A DNA stretch of 64,000 nucleotides from Flavobacterium jejuense (GCF_006491595.2 NZ_VEVQ02000006.1:124001-188000), one strand, 5' to 3'; numbered from the stretch's first letter, positions 28,886 through 38,744 are shown. Translations and numbers: made by a program. The notes: generated by a model not told the origin, from the letters alone.

Positions 28886-29962
28886 ATGAAAATATTGTAT
28901 GTATATGAGAAAATGCCGAGTACTTATCAACAGTATCTTTTAAATTTATTACAAATTGTAAAATCATCATTAGCTATAAAGACTTTGGCTTATGAAGAAG
29001 ATAGTAGCGCAGATTACATAATCAAAACCTATGGATTTAAAGATTATATTCAAAGAATTCTGTTCCAATTAAAAGTGTCAAAATATAAAGCCTTAGATGC
29101 TATAGTATTTGATAAATTTGACATTATACATTTACAACATAGCTTCTTGTTTAATAAAATAATACCTTTACTACAGCACCCAAAAACTAGTAAAATAGTT
29201 ATTACACTAAGAGGAGGAGATACCTACATAAAACCTTGGATAGATAAAAGATGGAAAGACTTTTACAGTAAATATGGTAATTTAGTAGATGCTTATATTA
29301 CTGTAAGTCAAAATCAAAAAGAGTATTTGCTAAAGTGGGGTATTTCTGAAAATAAGATACATGTTATTCCTGTTTCATTTGGTTTGGAATCAAAGGCAAA
29401 ACCAAAATATCCAAACCCTAATAAATTACATTTAGTATCAGCATTTAGAATGACATGGGAAAAAAATATTGAAGGTAGTATAAAATTTGCAAAATTATTA
29501 AAAGACAGAGGTATTGATTTTCAATATGACATATATGGTAATGGTAATGATTTAGGACAATTATATTATTTAGTAGATAAATATGATTTAACAGATGTTA
29601 TTTCTATAAAAGGCAAAATAGACAATGATTTGTTAAAAAAAGAACTAGTAAGGTATGATTTCTTTGTGCAATTAAGTGTTTCAGAAGCATTGTCAGTTAG
29701 TGTTTTAGAAGCGCAAGCAGTTGGGTTACCATGTATTATTTCTAATGCAGGAGGTTTACCAGAAGCTGTAATAAAAGACAAGACAGCTATAGTTTACGAC
29801 TATAATGAAATTAATAAAATGATTGATAAATGCCTAGAAGTTTGGAATGATAGAGAGCGCTATTTTTTATATTCTACAAATGCAATTGAATATGTAAATA
29901 CTAATTTTACGTTAAGGCATGAAGAGGAAAAGTTAACAGAATTATATAAATCTTTACTATAA
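28886..29962 (+). CDS. GT4 family glycosyltransferase
   Basis: A 358-residue GT-B enzyme. The N-terminal domain includes IIHLQHSFLFNKIIPLL and ITLRGGDTYIKPW near residue 110. The C-terminal domain starts near residue 170 (KLHLVSAFRMTWEKNIEG) and has the E-x7-E motif EALSVSVLEAQAVGLP near residue 266. The acceptor domain resembles the small group with RGGDT/RGTHIS motifs that also includes the gene at 35333 in this window. It should add one residue to the growing glycan. Its stop overlaps the ATG of the second asnB by one base. Confidence 0.87.
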   Translation: MKILYVYEKMPSTYQQYLLNLLQIVKSSLAIKTLAYEEDSSADYIIKTYGFKDYIQRILFQLKVSKYKALDAIVFDKFDIIHLQHSFLFNKIIPLLQHPKTSKIVITLRGGDTYIKPWIDKRWKDFYSKYGNLVDAYITVSQNQKEYLLKWGISENKIHVIPVSFGLESKAKPKYPNPNKLHLVSAFRMTWEKNIEGSIKFAKLLKDRGIDFQYDIYGNGNDLGQLYYLVDKYDLTDVISIKGKIDNDLLKKELVRYDFFVQLSVSEALSVSVLEAQAVGLPCIISNAGGLPEAVIKDKTAIVYDYNEINKMIDKCLEVWNDRERYFLYSTNAIEYVNTNFTLRHEEEKLTELYKSLL

Positions 29963-31785
29963 TGTGTGGATTTTTAATTGAATATAGTCCGAGACCATTA
30001 CTTGAAAAAAAGGATTTTCTTACTTTATTAGAAATTTCAAAAAAAAGAGGGCCAGACTATCAGGGCTATTGGTCAAATAATAGTACGGTTCAATTTGGTT
30101 TTAATCGACTCGCAATTGTTGATTTATCAGAAGCAGGTAATCAACCAATGCATAGTTTTAATGGCCGTTTTACAGTAGTTTTTAATGGTGAAATTTACAA
30201 TCATAAAGAGCTAAGAAATAAATTAGAGTATATAAATTTTAGAGGAAACAGCGATACCGAAACTATTACAGCTTGTTTAGAAGAATGGGGTGTTTTAAAA
30301 ACCGTAAAGGAACTAGATGGAATGTTTGCGCTATCTATATATGATCATTTAACAAAAGAATTGACTTTAGTTAGGGATTTTGCAGGAATTAAACCCTTGT
30401 TTTATGGATATTCCAATGGTAAATTAATTGCAGCTAGCCAATATGATCAAATAATACAGCATAAAGAATTTAAAAACAAATCCATAAACCCTCAAGTTTT
30501 AAAACTTTATCTCCAACAACATTTCATGCCTGCTCCATTTGGATTATATGAGGACACTTTTCAAGTTTTGCCAGGAGAAATGATAACTTTTAATTTAGAA
30601 GGTAAAAAAACACATCATAGATATTGGGAGATGCCTTCAAAATCAGAGTGTTCTATTACGTCGGAAAAAGAAGCACAATTTCTAGTGGAAGAAACTTTGA
30701 ATTCTTGTGTACAAGATCAATTGCTAGCGGATGTTTCTTTAGGTGCTTTTTTATCAGGAGGTGTAGATTCTCCTTTAATTTGTTCTTTTGCAAAAAAATA
30801 CAAGAATGATTTAAGTGTTTTTTCTATTGGGTCAGATAGTAAAATTCATGATGAATCAGAGCGAGCAAGGCAATTTGCAGAAGCATTAGAACTTGAGCAA
30901 GAAATTTGGAACTTAACAGCAAAAGAGACATTGCAGTATTGGAATGAAGCTACTTCAGCTTTGCATGAGCCTTTGGCAGATTTTAGTATTTTACCCACTT
31001 ATTTAGTATCTAAATTAGCAAAAAAAAATGTTACTGTAGCCTTGAGTGGTGATGGAGGAGATGAGTTATTCTTTGGTTATGAACGTTTTTGGAGTATTGG
31101 TAAAAATATAAAATATCAAAATTATCCACCCTTAATTCGAAAAGCAGTTTACGGCTTTGATAAGTATACAACAGGGAATAAAAGAATTAACGATGTGGTT
31201 TTAAGTTCGAAACAATCTCTTGCTCATGAAAATTTACATTCTAGATTTAGACCCAATTGGCTAAATGCAATTGCTCCAGAATTAATAGATACCAATTTAC
31301 CTCATGAATGGAGTGTTTATAACTATTCCAATGAATATGATGAAAGAGGATTGCTAGGTAAATTAAGAAAAGCAGAATTTTATGGAATGATGCAAAAAAC
31401 GCTCCGAAAAGTAGATTTGGCAAGTATGGAAAATAGTTTAGAAGTGAGAGTGCCTTTTCTTCAGAAAAAAATGATTGAAGCAAGTTTGCAAATTGATCCT
31501 ATGTTAAGTTATGGAAATGGTAAACAAAAACAACTGCTTAAAAGTATTTTAAATAAGAGAGTGCCAGCTGTTCCAGAAGAACAAGTTAAAAAAGGATTTT
31601 CAGTTCCTTTATCAAAATGGATAAAAGAAGACTTAAAAGAAGAGTTTTCAAGTAAACTATTAGATACAGATTTTAGTACATTTGGCTTTGATAAAAAACA
31701 AATTGAAAAACTATTAAGTACACATATTAATGGAGAACAAGATCTAAAATGGCCTTTATTCACTTTATATGCTTTGGCTAAATGA
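29962..31785 (+). CDS. asnB: Asparagine synthetase (glutamine-hydrolysing), copy 2
   Basis: A 607-residue class B asparagine synthetase-like protein. The glutaminase domain starts MCGFLIEYS with Cys2, then KRGPDYQGYW and VVFNGEIYNHKE. The synthetase domain has the PP-loop FLSGGVDSP near residue 264 and LSGDGGDELFFGYERF. It is clearly diverged from the copy at 10158, for example Phe4 instead of Ile, and shorter by 40 residues. It is embedded between GT4 genes with overlapping ends (TAATG and ATGA). A glycan-amidating role is therefore more likely than housekeeping asparagine supply; that is inference. Confidence 0.83.
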   Translation: MCGFLIEYSPRPLLEKKDFLTLLEISKKRGPDYQGYWSNNSTVQFGFNRLAIVDLSEAGNQPMHSFNGRFTVVFNGEIYNHKELRNKLEYINFRGNSDTETITACLEEWGVLKTVKELDGMFALSIYDHLTKELTLVRDFAGIKPLFYGYSNGKLIAASQYDQIIQHKEFKNKSINPQVLKLYLQQHFMPAPFGLYEDTFQVLPGEMITFNLEGKKTHHRYWEMPSKSECSITSEKEAQFLVEETLNSCVQDQLLADVSLGAFLSGGVDSPLICSFAKKYKNDLSVFSIGSDSKIHDESERARQFAEALELEQEIWNLTAKETLQYWNEATSALHEPLADFSILPTYLVSKLAKKNVTVALSGDGGDELFFGYERFWSIGKNIKYQNYPPLIRKAVYGFDKYTTGNKRINDVVLSSKQSLAHENLHSRFRPNWLNAIAPELIDTNLPHEWSVYNYSNEYDERGLLGKLRKAEFYGMMQKTLRKVDLASMENSLEVRVPFLQKKMIEASLQIDPMLSYGNGKQKQLLKSILNKRVPAVPEEQVKKGFSVPLSKWIKEDLKEEFSSKLLDTDFSTFGFDKKQIEKLLSTHINGEQDLKWPLFTLYALAK

Positions 31786-32894
31786 GAAAAATAAGAGTTC
31801 TATATACAATTCCTAATTTTGATACTGCAGGTAGTGGAAAAGCATTACTAAATATAGCATTGCGTTTAAATCAAGCGCTTTTTGAGCCTCATATTTTATG
31901 TTTAAATACTAAAGGTGATTTTTTTAAAGTGGTACAACAAAGTGGTATTCCTGTCCATGTTTTTAATTATTTAGCCAAAGAGCGTCCGCTTTCTAATATG
32001 GTATTTGAGACTTGGAAAATTTCAAGAAAGCTAAAAGAAATAGATCCAGATATTATTCATAGTTTTAATTATAGTTCTAATTATACAGAAGCTTTAGCTG
32101 CAAAGTTTGCTGGAATAGCATGGACTTTTACAAAAAAGAATATGAGTTGGGGCGGAAGTTCAAAAAATAGCTGGAAGTTACGTTCTTTTTTAGCCCAAAA
32201 AATAATTGTTCAAAACAAGGATATGATAAAGCAATTTTATCCTAATTCTACTAAAACAGAATTAATTCCTAGAGGAGTTTCAACTGAAAAATTTAAAAGC
32301 TCACTGCCTGATTTTAAAATTAAAGAGCAAATGAATACTAATGAAAATCAAAGAGTTTTAATTTGTGTTGCTAATTTTGTTCCCGTAAAAGGTATAGAAA
32401 TTTTAATTGATGCTTTTGATAAAATAAATATTAATTTTCCAGATTGGGTGTTGTGGTTAGTGGGAGATGATAAAAATGATTATGGTAAATTGTTAAGAGA
32501 AAAAGTTAACAACTTAGGCCTATCAGATAAAATTATTTTTTCTGGAAAACAATTGGATGTTAAATCATATCTTAATCATGCTGAATTATTTGTTTTACCT
32601 ACATTAGCAAAAGGAGAAGGTTCACCCGTAGCTTTATTAGAAGCCATGGCAAATGGCAAAGTAGTTATTGGTTCAAAAGTTTCAGGAATTAGTGATCAAT
32701 TAGAAAATTATTCTTCACATTTATTTACTCCAAAAGACAGTGTTGAATTGGCTGAAAAATTGAATCATTTTATGAATATGGGAATAGATGATTTGACTAA
32801 AATTGGGTTACAGTTTTTTAAATTAGTAAATGAAAATTATTCCATTAAAGTTGAGGTTGAAAGTCATGAAAAATTCTATAAATCATTAGTCTAA
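31782..32894 (+). CDS. GT4 family glycosyltransferase
   Basis: A 370-residue GT-B enzyme beginning RVLYTIPNFDTAGSGKALL, with IIHSFNYSSNYTEALAAKFAG near residue 86 (in parts). The C-terminal domain begins near residue 188 with VLICVANFVPVKGIEILI. The E-x7-E motif is EGSPVALLEAMANGKV near residue 278. It overlaps the end of the second asnB by four bases and abuts the acyltransferase gene. The asparagine/serine-rich acceptor loop KKNMSWGGSSKNSWKL is unusual, but I cannot tie it to a substrate. A sugar transferase role at the inner membrane is well supported; specificity is not. Confidence 0.86.
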   Translation: MRKIRVLYTIPNFDTAGSGKALLNIALRLNQALFEPHILCLNTKGDFFKVVQQSGIPVHVFNYLAKERPLSNMVFETWKISRKLKEIDPDIIHSFNYSSNYTEALAAKFAGIAWTFTKKNMSWGGSSKNSWKLRSFLAQKIIVQNKDMIKQFYPNSTKTELIPRGVSTEKFKSSLPDFKIKEQMNTNENQRVLICVANFVPVKGIEILIDAFDKININFPDWVLWLVGDDKNDYGKLLREKVNNLGLSDKIIFSGKQLDVKSYLNHAELFVLPTLAKGEGSPVALLEAMANGKVVIGSKVSGISDQLENYSSHLFTPKDSVELAEKLNHFMNMGIDDLTKIGLQFFKLVNENYSIKVEVESHEKFYKSLV

Positions 32895-33968
32895 TTGGGG
32901 AAAATATTAAATAACAGAATTCCTTCCTTAGATGGATTGAGAGCAATTTCCATTTTAATGGTTGTTTTTGGTCATGCTTTTAAAGGCTATTTTAAACTAA
33001 TAGATATTGCTAATTTAGGTGTAAGAATATTTTTTATAATATCTGCTTATTTGATTGTAAGTATTTTGTATAGAGATGTAAATGCAAACAAATTTTCTAT
33101 TAAGACATTTTATTTTAAAAGAGTAATAAGAACTTTTCCTGCTTTTTATGTTTATCTTATTGTTGTTGTTATTGTGCTCATGTATTTTAAAATGTTTCAA
33201 TGGGAACAGTTTTGGAGAGCACCCGTTTATTTAGAGAATTATCATCCTCGATCACTTTGGAATAGTAATCAATGGTTTGTAGGTCATACTTGGTCTTTAG
33301 CTGTTGAAGAGCAATTTTATATTCTCATCGCTTTAATGTTTATGTTCTACAATAAAAAAGTAATAAATTACAGTCAATTATTAAAAATATTCTTAGCGAT
33401 TATAATAATAATACCTTTGATTAGAGTGAGTTATTTGTATTTTAAAATAATTCCTGATGTGTTTAGAGGTTCTTTGCATCGTTCATTTGAAACTGTGGCA
33501 GATTCATTGGCAATGGGAGGAATTCTTGCATTAATTACCAAAGAAAAGGTAGTTAAAATGAAGGTATTTATTTATCTGAAGGATAAAATATTTATTTTAG
33601 TTCTGATGTTGTTGTTTTTTCAAATGTTCAATTCTTCAGTATTAGTAAAAATTTTTGGACTTAGTATACGGTATTTTTATAATTTTATAGGATTAACAAT
33701 AATAAATTGTCTAATTGTATTATTAATTTTTATATTAATTAATAAAGATAAAACAAGTAAAGTTTTCCTCCTTTTGAACACTCCTATAATGAAAACAATT
33801 GGTCTATGGAGTTATTCTATATACCTTTGGCAACAAATGTGGTTATATTCTTGGGATATTCCTTTGTGTTTTAAATTTACAGGGATATTAGTTTCTTCTG
33901 TTGTTTCTTATTATTTAATAGAAAAAAAGTTTTTATTTTGGAGGGACACCTATTTAAAAAAGAAGTAA
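32895..33968 (+). CDS. Acyltransferase 3 family membrane protein, TTG start
   Basis: A 357-residue membrane protein with about ten segments, of the OafA/YrhL (acyltransferase 3) family. These move acyl groups, usually acetyl, onto sugars at the membrane. It shows RIPSLDGLRAISILMVVFGH near residues 8-28 (in parts), the conserved histidine in that motif, NQWFVGHTWSLAVEEQFY near residue 120 and the R-x10-H-like region after TVADSLAMGG. The TTG at 32895 directly abuts the previous stop; the next ATG (residue 22) would remove the conserved SLDGLRA motif, so I prefer TTG. Glycan O-acetylation is the likely role. Confidence 0.84.
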   Translation: MGKILNNRIPSLDGLRAISILMVVFGHAFKGYFKLIDIANLGVRIFFIISAYLIVSILYRDVNANKFSIKTFYFKRVIRTFPAFYVYLIVVVIVLMYFKMFQWEQFWRAPVYLENYHPRSLWNSNQWFVGHTWSLAVEEQFYILIALMFMFYNKKVINYSQLLKIFLAIIIIIPLIRVSYLYFKIIPDVFRGSLHRSFETVADSLAMGGILALITKEKVVKMKVFIYLKDKIFILVLMLLFFQMFNSSVLVKIFGLSIRYFYNFIGLTIINCLIVLLIFILINKDKTSKVFLLLNTPIMKTIGLWSYSIYLWQQMWLYSWDIPLCFKFTGILVSSVVSYYLIEKKFLFWRDTYLKKK

Positions 33969-33969
33969 A

Positions 33970-35349
33970 ATGAATTTGAAAACACCAATTATTCCAAATA
34001 AGTTACTCTTTCTTGGAGAGAGAAAAAAACTTCACTATGAAGCTATTTGTGTTTTTGCGGCTACTGGTTTTTTTTTAGAAGATGATACTTATTATAAAGA
34101 GCAAAAAGTTTTAAAACCAGCTACTTCTTATTCCATTGAAGAAAATAGAATAGTTACCGAAGATGCTTATTTCAAATGGCATTATTCTCCCGTAGAAAGA
34201 CCACTCGAACAAATAGTCCAAGAATTCGCTACACTTTTTGAAACTATAATCAAAGAACAAGTTCTAGATAAAACAGTCATTTTGCCACTTTCTGGAGGTT
34301 TGGATAGTCGAACACAAGCAGCTGCATTATATCATTTAGGCAATAAAGTAAATTCTTATAGCTATGAGTTTCAAAACGGACACAACGAAACACATTATAG
34401 TGAAAAAATCGCTAAAGCTTGTAATTTTTCCTTTCAAAAATGGCAAGTTACAGCAGGTTATTTATGGGATGCAATTGAAGATTTAGCTAAAATTAATCAA
34501 TGTTATTCTGAATTTACTCATCCTAGACAAATGGCTTTTATTGACAAATATGCTACTATGGGCGATGTTTTTAGTTTAGGCCATTGGGGTGATGTTTTGT
34601 TTGATGATATGCAAGTGGCTGATGATTTATCCAATGAAGAACAAGTTACAATTCTACTTAAAAAAGTAGTTAAAAAAGGAGGTTTAGAATTAGCAAATAA
34701 TCTGTGGAAATCATGGAGTTTAGAAGGGGAATTTGAGGATTATTTAAAGAATAGAATAAGAGTTTTACTCGGAGAAATTAATATTACTTCTAACGCTAAT
34801 GCACAAATAAGGGCTTTTAAAAGTTTATATTGGGCACCGAGATGGACCAGTACTAATTTATCCGTCTTTGAATCTGTTAAACCTATTTCCCTGCCTTATT
34901 ATGATAATAGAATGTGCGAATTTATTTGTACTATTCCTGAAAAATATTTAGCAGGTAGACAAATTCAAATTGAATATTTAAAATTAAGAATGCCAGCTTT
35001 GGCTAAAATAACTTGGCAAGATCATAGACCATTTAATTTGTATCATTATAAATATAATAAATTTCCCTATAATTTTCCATATCGCGTATTTGATAAATTA
35101 AAACGTGTTGTTTCAAATAAAAAATTCATTCAAAGGAACTGGGAACTTCAGTTTTTAGGTAAAGAAAATGAGAAAGAACTAGAGAAATGGTTGTTTGAAA
35201 ATGATTGTTTCAAAGAATTAATTAATGAAGAGTTATTGAAAGGTTTTTATTTAGATTTCAATCAAAAAGAGGCAGTTTATTATTCTCATGCTGTTAGTAT
35301 GTTGTTAACACTATCCTTATTCACGAAGCAAAATGACTATGAAAAGTAA
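33970..35349 (+). CDS. Asparagine-synthetase-like protein lacking the Cys2 glutaminase start
   Basis: A 459-residue protein with an ATP PP-loop SGGLDSRTQAAAL near residue 110 and a synthetase-type C-terminal region (ISLPYYDNRMCEFICTIPEKYL). It does not begin with Met-Cys, and its first ~100 residues show no glutaminase motifs such as HRGPD or FNGEIYNH. It therefore cannot use glutamine by the usual route and may use ammonia, another protein's glutaminase, or catalyse a different amide or adenylation step. It begins one base after the acyltransferase stop. The downstream GT4 start overlaps it. It is the third member of this family in the locus. Confidence 0.78.
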   Translation: MNLKTPIIPNKLLFLGERKKLHYEAICVFAATGFFLEDDTYYKEQKVLKPATSYSIEENRIVTEDAYFKWHYSPVERPLEQIVQEFATLFETIIKEQVLDKTVILPLSGGLDSRTQAAALYHLGNKVNSYSYEFQNGHNETHYSEKIAKACNFSFQKWQVTAGYLWDAIEDLAKINQCYSEFTHPRQMAFIDKYATMGDVFSLGHWGDVLFDDMQVADDLSNEEQVTILLKKVVKKGGLELANNLWKSWSLEGEFEDYLKNRIRVLLGEINITSNANAQIRAFKSLYWAPRWTSTNLSVFESVKPISLPYYDNRMCEFICTIPEKYLAGRQIQIEYLKLRMPALAKITWQDHRPFNLYHYKYNKFPYNFPYRVFDKLKRVVSNKKFIQRNWELQFLGKENEKELEKWLFENDCFKELINEELLKGFYLDFNQKEAVYYSHAVSMLLTLSLFTKQNDYEK

Positions 35350-36517
35350 AACGATAGCTATTTATTCAGGTGAAATACCATCGACTACTTTTATTGAGCG
35401 CTTGATAGTTGGTTTGTGTTCAACAGGTAGTACAATTTATCTTTTCGGAAAGCAAAAAAAGAAAATTAGCTATGCAAAAAATGTTCAATTAGTTACTTAT
35501 TCTAATAGGTTTAGTAAGGTGGTCGTTTTACTTAAATATGCAGTTTTACTTTCCTTTTTTAAGCCAAAAGAAAAGCATAAATTAGATCAGATTATTACTT
35601 CGCAAAAAGGAGATAAGCAAATAAAAAAGTTAAAATATTATCCAGTTTTGTATCATAAACCAGATATTTTTCATTTGCAATGGGCAAAGGGAGTTGAAGA
35701 CTGGCTTTGGGTTAAAGAGTTCGGAATTAAGTTTGTTTTAAGTTTAAGAGGAACTCATATATCTATTAGTCCAATTGGTGATGCGGCCTTAAAACAAAAA
35801 TATCAAGCTAATTTTCTTAAAGTGGATGGTTTTCATGGTGTTTCTAAAGCCATTATTGATGAAGCAAGCATTTATGAGGCTAATCTAAAAAATGCTACTG
35901 TAATTTATAGTGGATTAGATGTAGAAAAGTTGATTTTTAAACCCAAAACAAAGATTAATTCGGAACTTAAAATACTGTCCATTGGACGTTCCCATTGGGT
36001 AAAAGGGTATGCTTATGCTTTAGATGCTTTTTCTTATTTAAAACAAGAAGGGGTTGATTTTCATTATACTATTGTTGGATTAGGAAATGATGAAGAGTTG
36101 CTTTTTCAAAGAAATCAATTGGATTTAGAAACAGTTGTTACTTTTTGTAAAAGTATCCCTTTTAATCAAATAGTAGATAAAATTCAGAATGCAGATATTT
36201 TATTATTGCCTAGTTTAGAAGAGGGAATTGCTAATGTAGTTTTAGAAGCAATGGCCCTTGGAACTTTAGTAATTTCTACAGATTGTGGTGGAATGCAAGA
36301 GGTAGTAAAAGATGGAGAAAATGGATATGTTGTTCCTGTAAGAAGTGCTAGAGCAATAGCAGATACTATTTTAGAAGTTAGGAAATTAACTTTAGCTGAT
36401 TATAATGAAATGACTAAAAAAGCAAGACTAACTGTAGAGAAACAACATTCTAATAAAAAAATGATTAGCGATTTTAATTCGTTTTATGATATCGTTTTAA
36501 ACAAGGAACTATCATGA
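35333..36517 (+). CDS. GT4 family glycosyltransferase
   Basis: A 394-residue GT-B enzyme. The N-terminal domain includes DIFHLQWAKGVEDWLW and VLSLRGTHISISPIGD near residue 140, a motif shared in form with the gene at 28886. The C-terminal domain begins near residue 208 (LKILSIGRSHWVKGYAYAL) and carries the E-x7-E motif EGIANVVLEAMALGTL near residue 296. The start overlaps the end of the asparagine-synthetase-like gene by 17 bases; a second ATG at 35339 is also possible. It ends in an ATGA overlap with the next GT4. Likely an elongating sugar transferase of the same glycan. Confidence 0.86.
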   Translation: MTMKSKTIAIYSGEIPSTTFIERLIVGLCSTGSTIYLFGKQKKKISYAKNVQLVTYSNRFSKVVVLLKYAVLLSFFKPKEKHKLDQIITSQKGDKQIKKLKYYPVLYHKPDIFHLQWAKGVEDWLWVKEFGIKFVLSLRGTHISISPIGDAALKQKYQANFLKVDGFHGVSKAIIDEASIYEANLKNATVIYSGLDVEKLIFKPKTKINSELKILSIGRSHWVKGYAYALDAFSYLKQEGVDFHYTIVGLGNDEELLFQRNQLDLETVVTFCKSIPFNQIVDKIQNADILLLPSLEEGIANVVLEAMALGTLVISTDCGGMQEVVKDGENGYVVPVRSARAIADTILEVRKLTLADYNEMTKKARLTVEKQHSNKKMISDFNSFYDIVLNKELS

Positions 36518-37677
36518 AAATAGGTTTAGTGCTTCCTTCTGTTCCGGCATATTCAGAAACTTTTTTTACTAGTAAAATTAAAGGTCTGCAAGCTAATGGC
36601 CTTGAGGTAGTGCTGTTTGTAAACCATTTTTCTAGTAAAACTTCATTGCACTGTAATGTCGTTTCATCTCCTAAGTTTTCAAAGAATAAACTGAAAAATA
36701 GTTTTATCAGCTTACACTGTTTTTTAAAAGCCCTTTTTTTGGGTTATGCTAGTACTAGAAAACTTTATTTATTAGATAAAAAAGATAATTTGTCTTTTGC
36801 TAAAAGAATTAAGAGTATAGTTATAAATAGTCATATTTTAACCCAAAAGCTAGATTGGTTGCACTTTGGATTTGGTACAATGGCTATTAATAGAGAGAAT
36901 GTGGCTGAAGCTATAGGAGCAAAAATGGGTGTTAGTTTTAGAGGTTTTGATCATTATGTCTATCCCTTAAAGAATGTGGGTTGTTATAAAATATTGTTTT
37001 CAAAAAAAGTAAAGTATCATGTTCTTTCTGAGGGAATGAAAAGTGATTTAATGAATCAATTAATTCCTGAAGAAAATATAATTAAAATTACACCTGCTAT
37101 TGATACCAATCTGTTCTTTAATGAAAATAGTTTTGAGAATATGCCTACTTTTTTAACTGTAGCTCGGTTGCATTGGATCAAAGGCTTGGATTACATACTT
37201 GAAGCATTTTCAATTCTGAATAAAAGAGGGTTTGATTTTCAATATAAAATTATTGGTGATGGTGCGGAAAAAGAAAGATTACAATTTTTAGTGCATCAAT
37301 TGGAATTAAATAATAAGGTTCATTTTTTAGGTAAATTAGAACAGGATGAGGTAAAGCAGGAATTGTTAAAAACATCTTATTATATTCAATATAGTCATCA
37401 AGAAGGGTTTTGTAATGCTGTTTTAGAAGCACAAGCTATGGGTAAAGTTTGTATAGTAAGTGATGCTGATGGTTTGATTGAAAATGTTTTAGATAAAAAA
37501 ACAGGTTTTGTTGTTCCTAAAAGAAATCCAGAAGCTTTAGCCAATAAAATAGAAGCTGTTTTTAATTTAAATAGAGATGTAAAAGAATTTTTAATAGAAA
37601 AAGCAGTAGAAAGAATAAAATCTAATTTTACATTTGAAAAGCAAATAAATCAATTTATGGATTTTTATACTAAGTAA
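36514..37677 (+). CDS. GT4 family glycosyltransferase
   Basis: A 387-residue GT-B enzyme starting MKIGLVLPSVPAYSETFF, a pattern typical of colanic-acid WcaL-like transferases. It has LDWLHFGFGTMAINREN near residue 115 and GVSFRGFDHYVYP near residue 143. The C-terminal domain shows TVARLHWIKGLDYILEAF near residue 215 and the E-x7-E motif EGFCNAVLEAQAMGKV near residue 298. It overlaps the previous gene by four bases. The next gene begins five bases after its stop with a TTG. A WcaL-like galactosyltransferase role is possible, but the donor is not fixed by sequence. Confidence 0.86.
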   Translation: MKIGLVLPSVPAYSETFFTSKIKGLQANGLEVVLFVNHFSSKTSLHCNVVSSPKFSKNKLKNSFISLHCFLKALFLGYASTRKLYLLDKKDNLSFAKRIKSIVINSHILTQKLDWLHFGFGTMAINRENVAEAIGAKMGVSFRGFDHYVYPLKNVGCYKILFSKKVKYHVLSEGMKSDLMNQLIPEENIIKITPAIDTNLFFNENSFENMPTFLTVARLHWIKGLDYILEAFSILNKRGFDFQYKIIGDGAEKERLQFLVHQLELNNKVHFLGKLEQDEVKQELLKTSYYIQYSHQEGFCNAVLEAQAMGKVCIVSDADGLIENVLDKKTGFVVPKRNPEALANKIEAVFNLNRDVKEFLIEKAVERIKSNFTFEKQINQFMDFYTK

Positions 37678-37682
37678 TACAA

Positions 37683-38744
37683 TTGAATATATATATTGCC
37701 CATAAAAATATTCCAATTCAACATAAAAAAAGTCTTTTTATGTTGACAAGACCTTTTTACAAAGAAAGTAACTGGTGCTTAGATTCTGATGAATTTGAAA
37801 AGCAAAATTTATTGCCTAAAAATTTTCAATATGAATTAGATATCAATAGTGCAGATATTGTTTTAATTCCTTTTTCTATTCCTTTTTATTTTACTTCCAA
37901 TAAAAGATATTTATTAGAAGACATTAATAGAGTATGCAAAGAAAGAGGAATTAAAGCCTATGGTTTTATTGGTGGTGATTTTGGAATTGAACTGCCCGAC
38001 TTTTCAAATATTATTTATTACAGACAAGGAGGTTTTAAGTCTCAATTATCAGAGAAAAACAAAGGGTTTATAGTAGGTTTATCGGATCATTTTCAACGTT
38101 TATTTTTAAAAGAAACCATAACACCATCAGAAAAAAAACAGATGCCTACAATTGGATTTTGTGGCCATGCTACATTTTCTTTATCAAAAAGAGCTAAAGA
38201 AATTGTAAAATGTTTATTGGAAAACGGAAAGCGTTTTAAGAAAAATCCGTTGAATAAAGTTTATGAACCAATTTTTGCCTCAGCTTATGAAAGGGCTAAG
38301 TTACTTACTTATTTTGAAAAGTCAGTTAAGGTGAAAACCAATTTTATTTACAGAGAGAACTATAGAGGAGGAGCCTTTACAGAAAAACAAAGAACAGCAA
38401 CGACATTAGAGTATTATAACAATATTTTAGAATCTGACTATGTTTTATGTTTGAGAGGAGCTGGAAATTTTTCTGTTCGTTTTTATGAAACATTAATGTT
38501 GGGTAAAATTCCTATTTTTGTGAATACTGACTGTTTGTTGCCTTTTGAGGATAAAATTAATTGGAAGAATCATGTCGTTTGGGTAGAATGGAAAGACAGG
38601 AAAAATATTGCTCAAAGAGTAGCTGATTTTCATGCTGCTTTATCCACTAATGAATTTGTACATTTGCAAATAAGTAATAGAGAATTATGGAAAGAAACGC
38701 TTTCTGTAGAAGGAATATTAGAAATGATTTCAAATGATCTTTAA
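37683..38744 (+). CDS. Exostosin-like (GT47-type) glycosyltransferase, TTG start
   Basis: A 353-residue protein whose second half resembles the exostosin/GT47 family: MPTIGFCGHATFSLSKRAKE near residue 155 (in parts) and YVLCLRGAGNFSVRFYETLMLGKIPIFVNTD (in parts) near residue 260. This group is best known for eukaryotic heparan-sulfate synthesis, but bacterial capsule loci carry relatives. It is probably cytoplasmic and inverting. The TTG at 37683 is taken because the protein then begins NIYIAHKNIP and no ATG lies before residue 20. Its 3' end overlaps the following GT2 by 11 bases. Donor unknown. Confidence 0.72.
   Translation: MNIYIAHKNIPIQHKKSLFMLTRPFYKESNWCLDSDEFEKQNLLPKNFQYELDINSADIVLIPFSIPFYFTSNKRYLLEDINRVCKERGIKAYGFIGGDFGIELPDFSNIIYYRQGGFKSQLSEKNKGFIVGLSDHFQRLFLKETITPSEKKQMPTIGFCGHATFSLSKRAKEIVKCLLENGKRFKKNPLNKVYEPIFASAYERAKLLTYFEKSVKVKTNFIYRENYRGGAFTEKQRTATTLEYYNNILESDYVLCLRGAGNFSVRFYETLMLGKIPIFVNTDCLLPFEDKINWKNHVVWVEWKDRKNIAQRVADFHAALSTNEFVHLQISNRELWKETLSVEGILEMISNDL

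Noticed and set aside
30624..30809. Short + strand frame inside the second asnB
   Set aside because: Entirely within the asnB coding frame, with a Cys/Phe-rich composition typical of out-of-frame reading.
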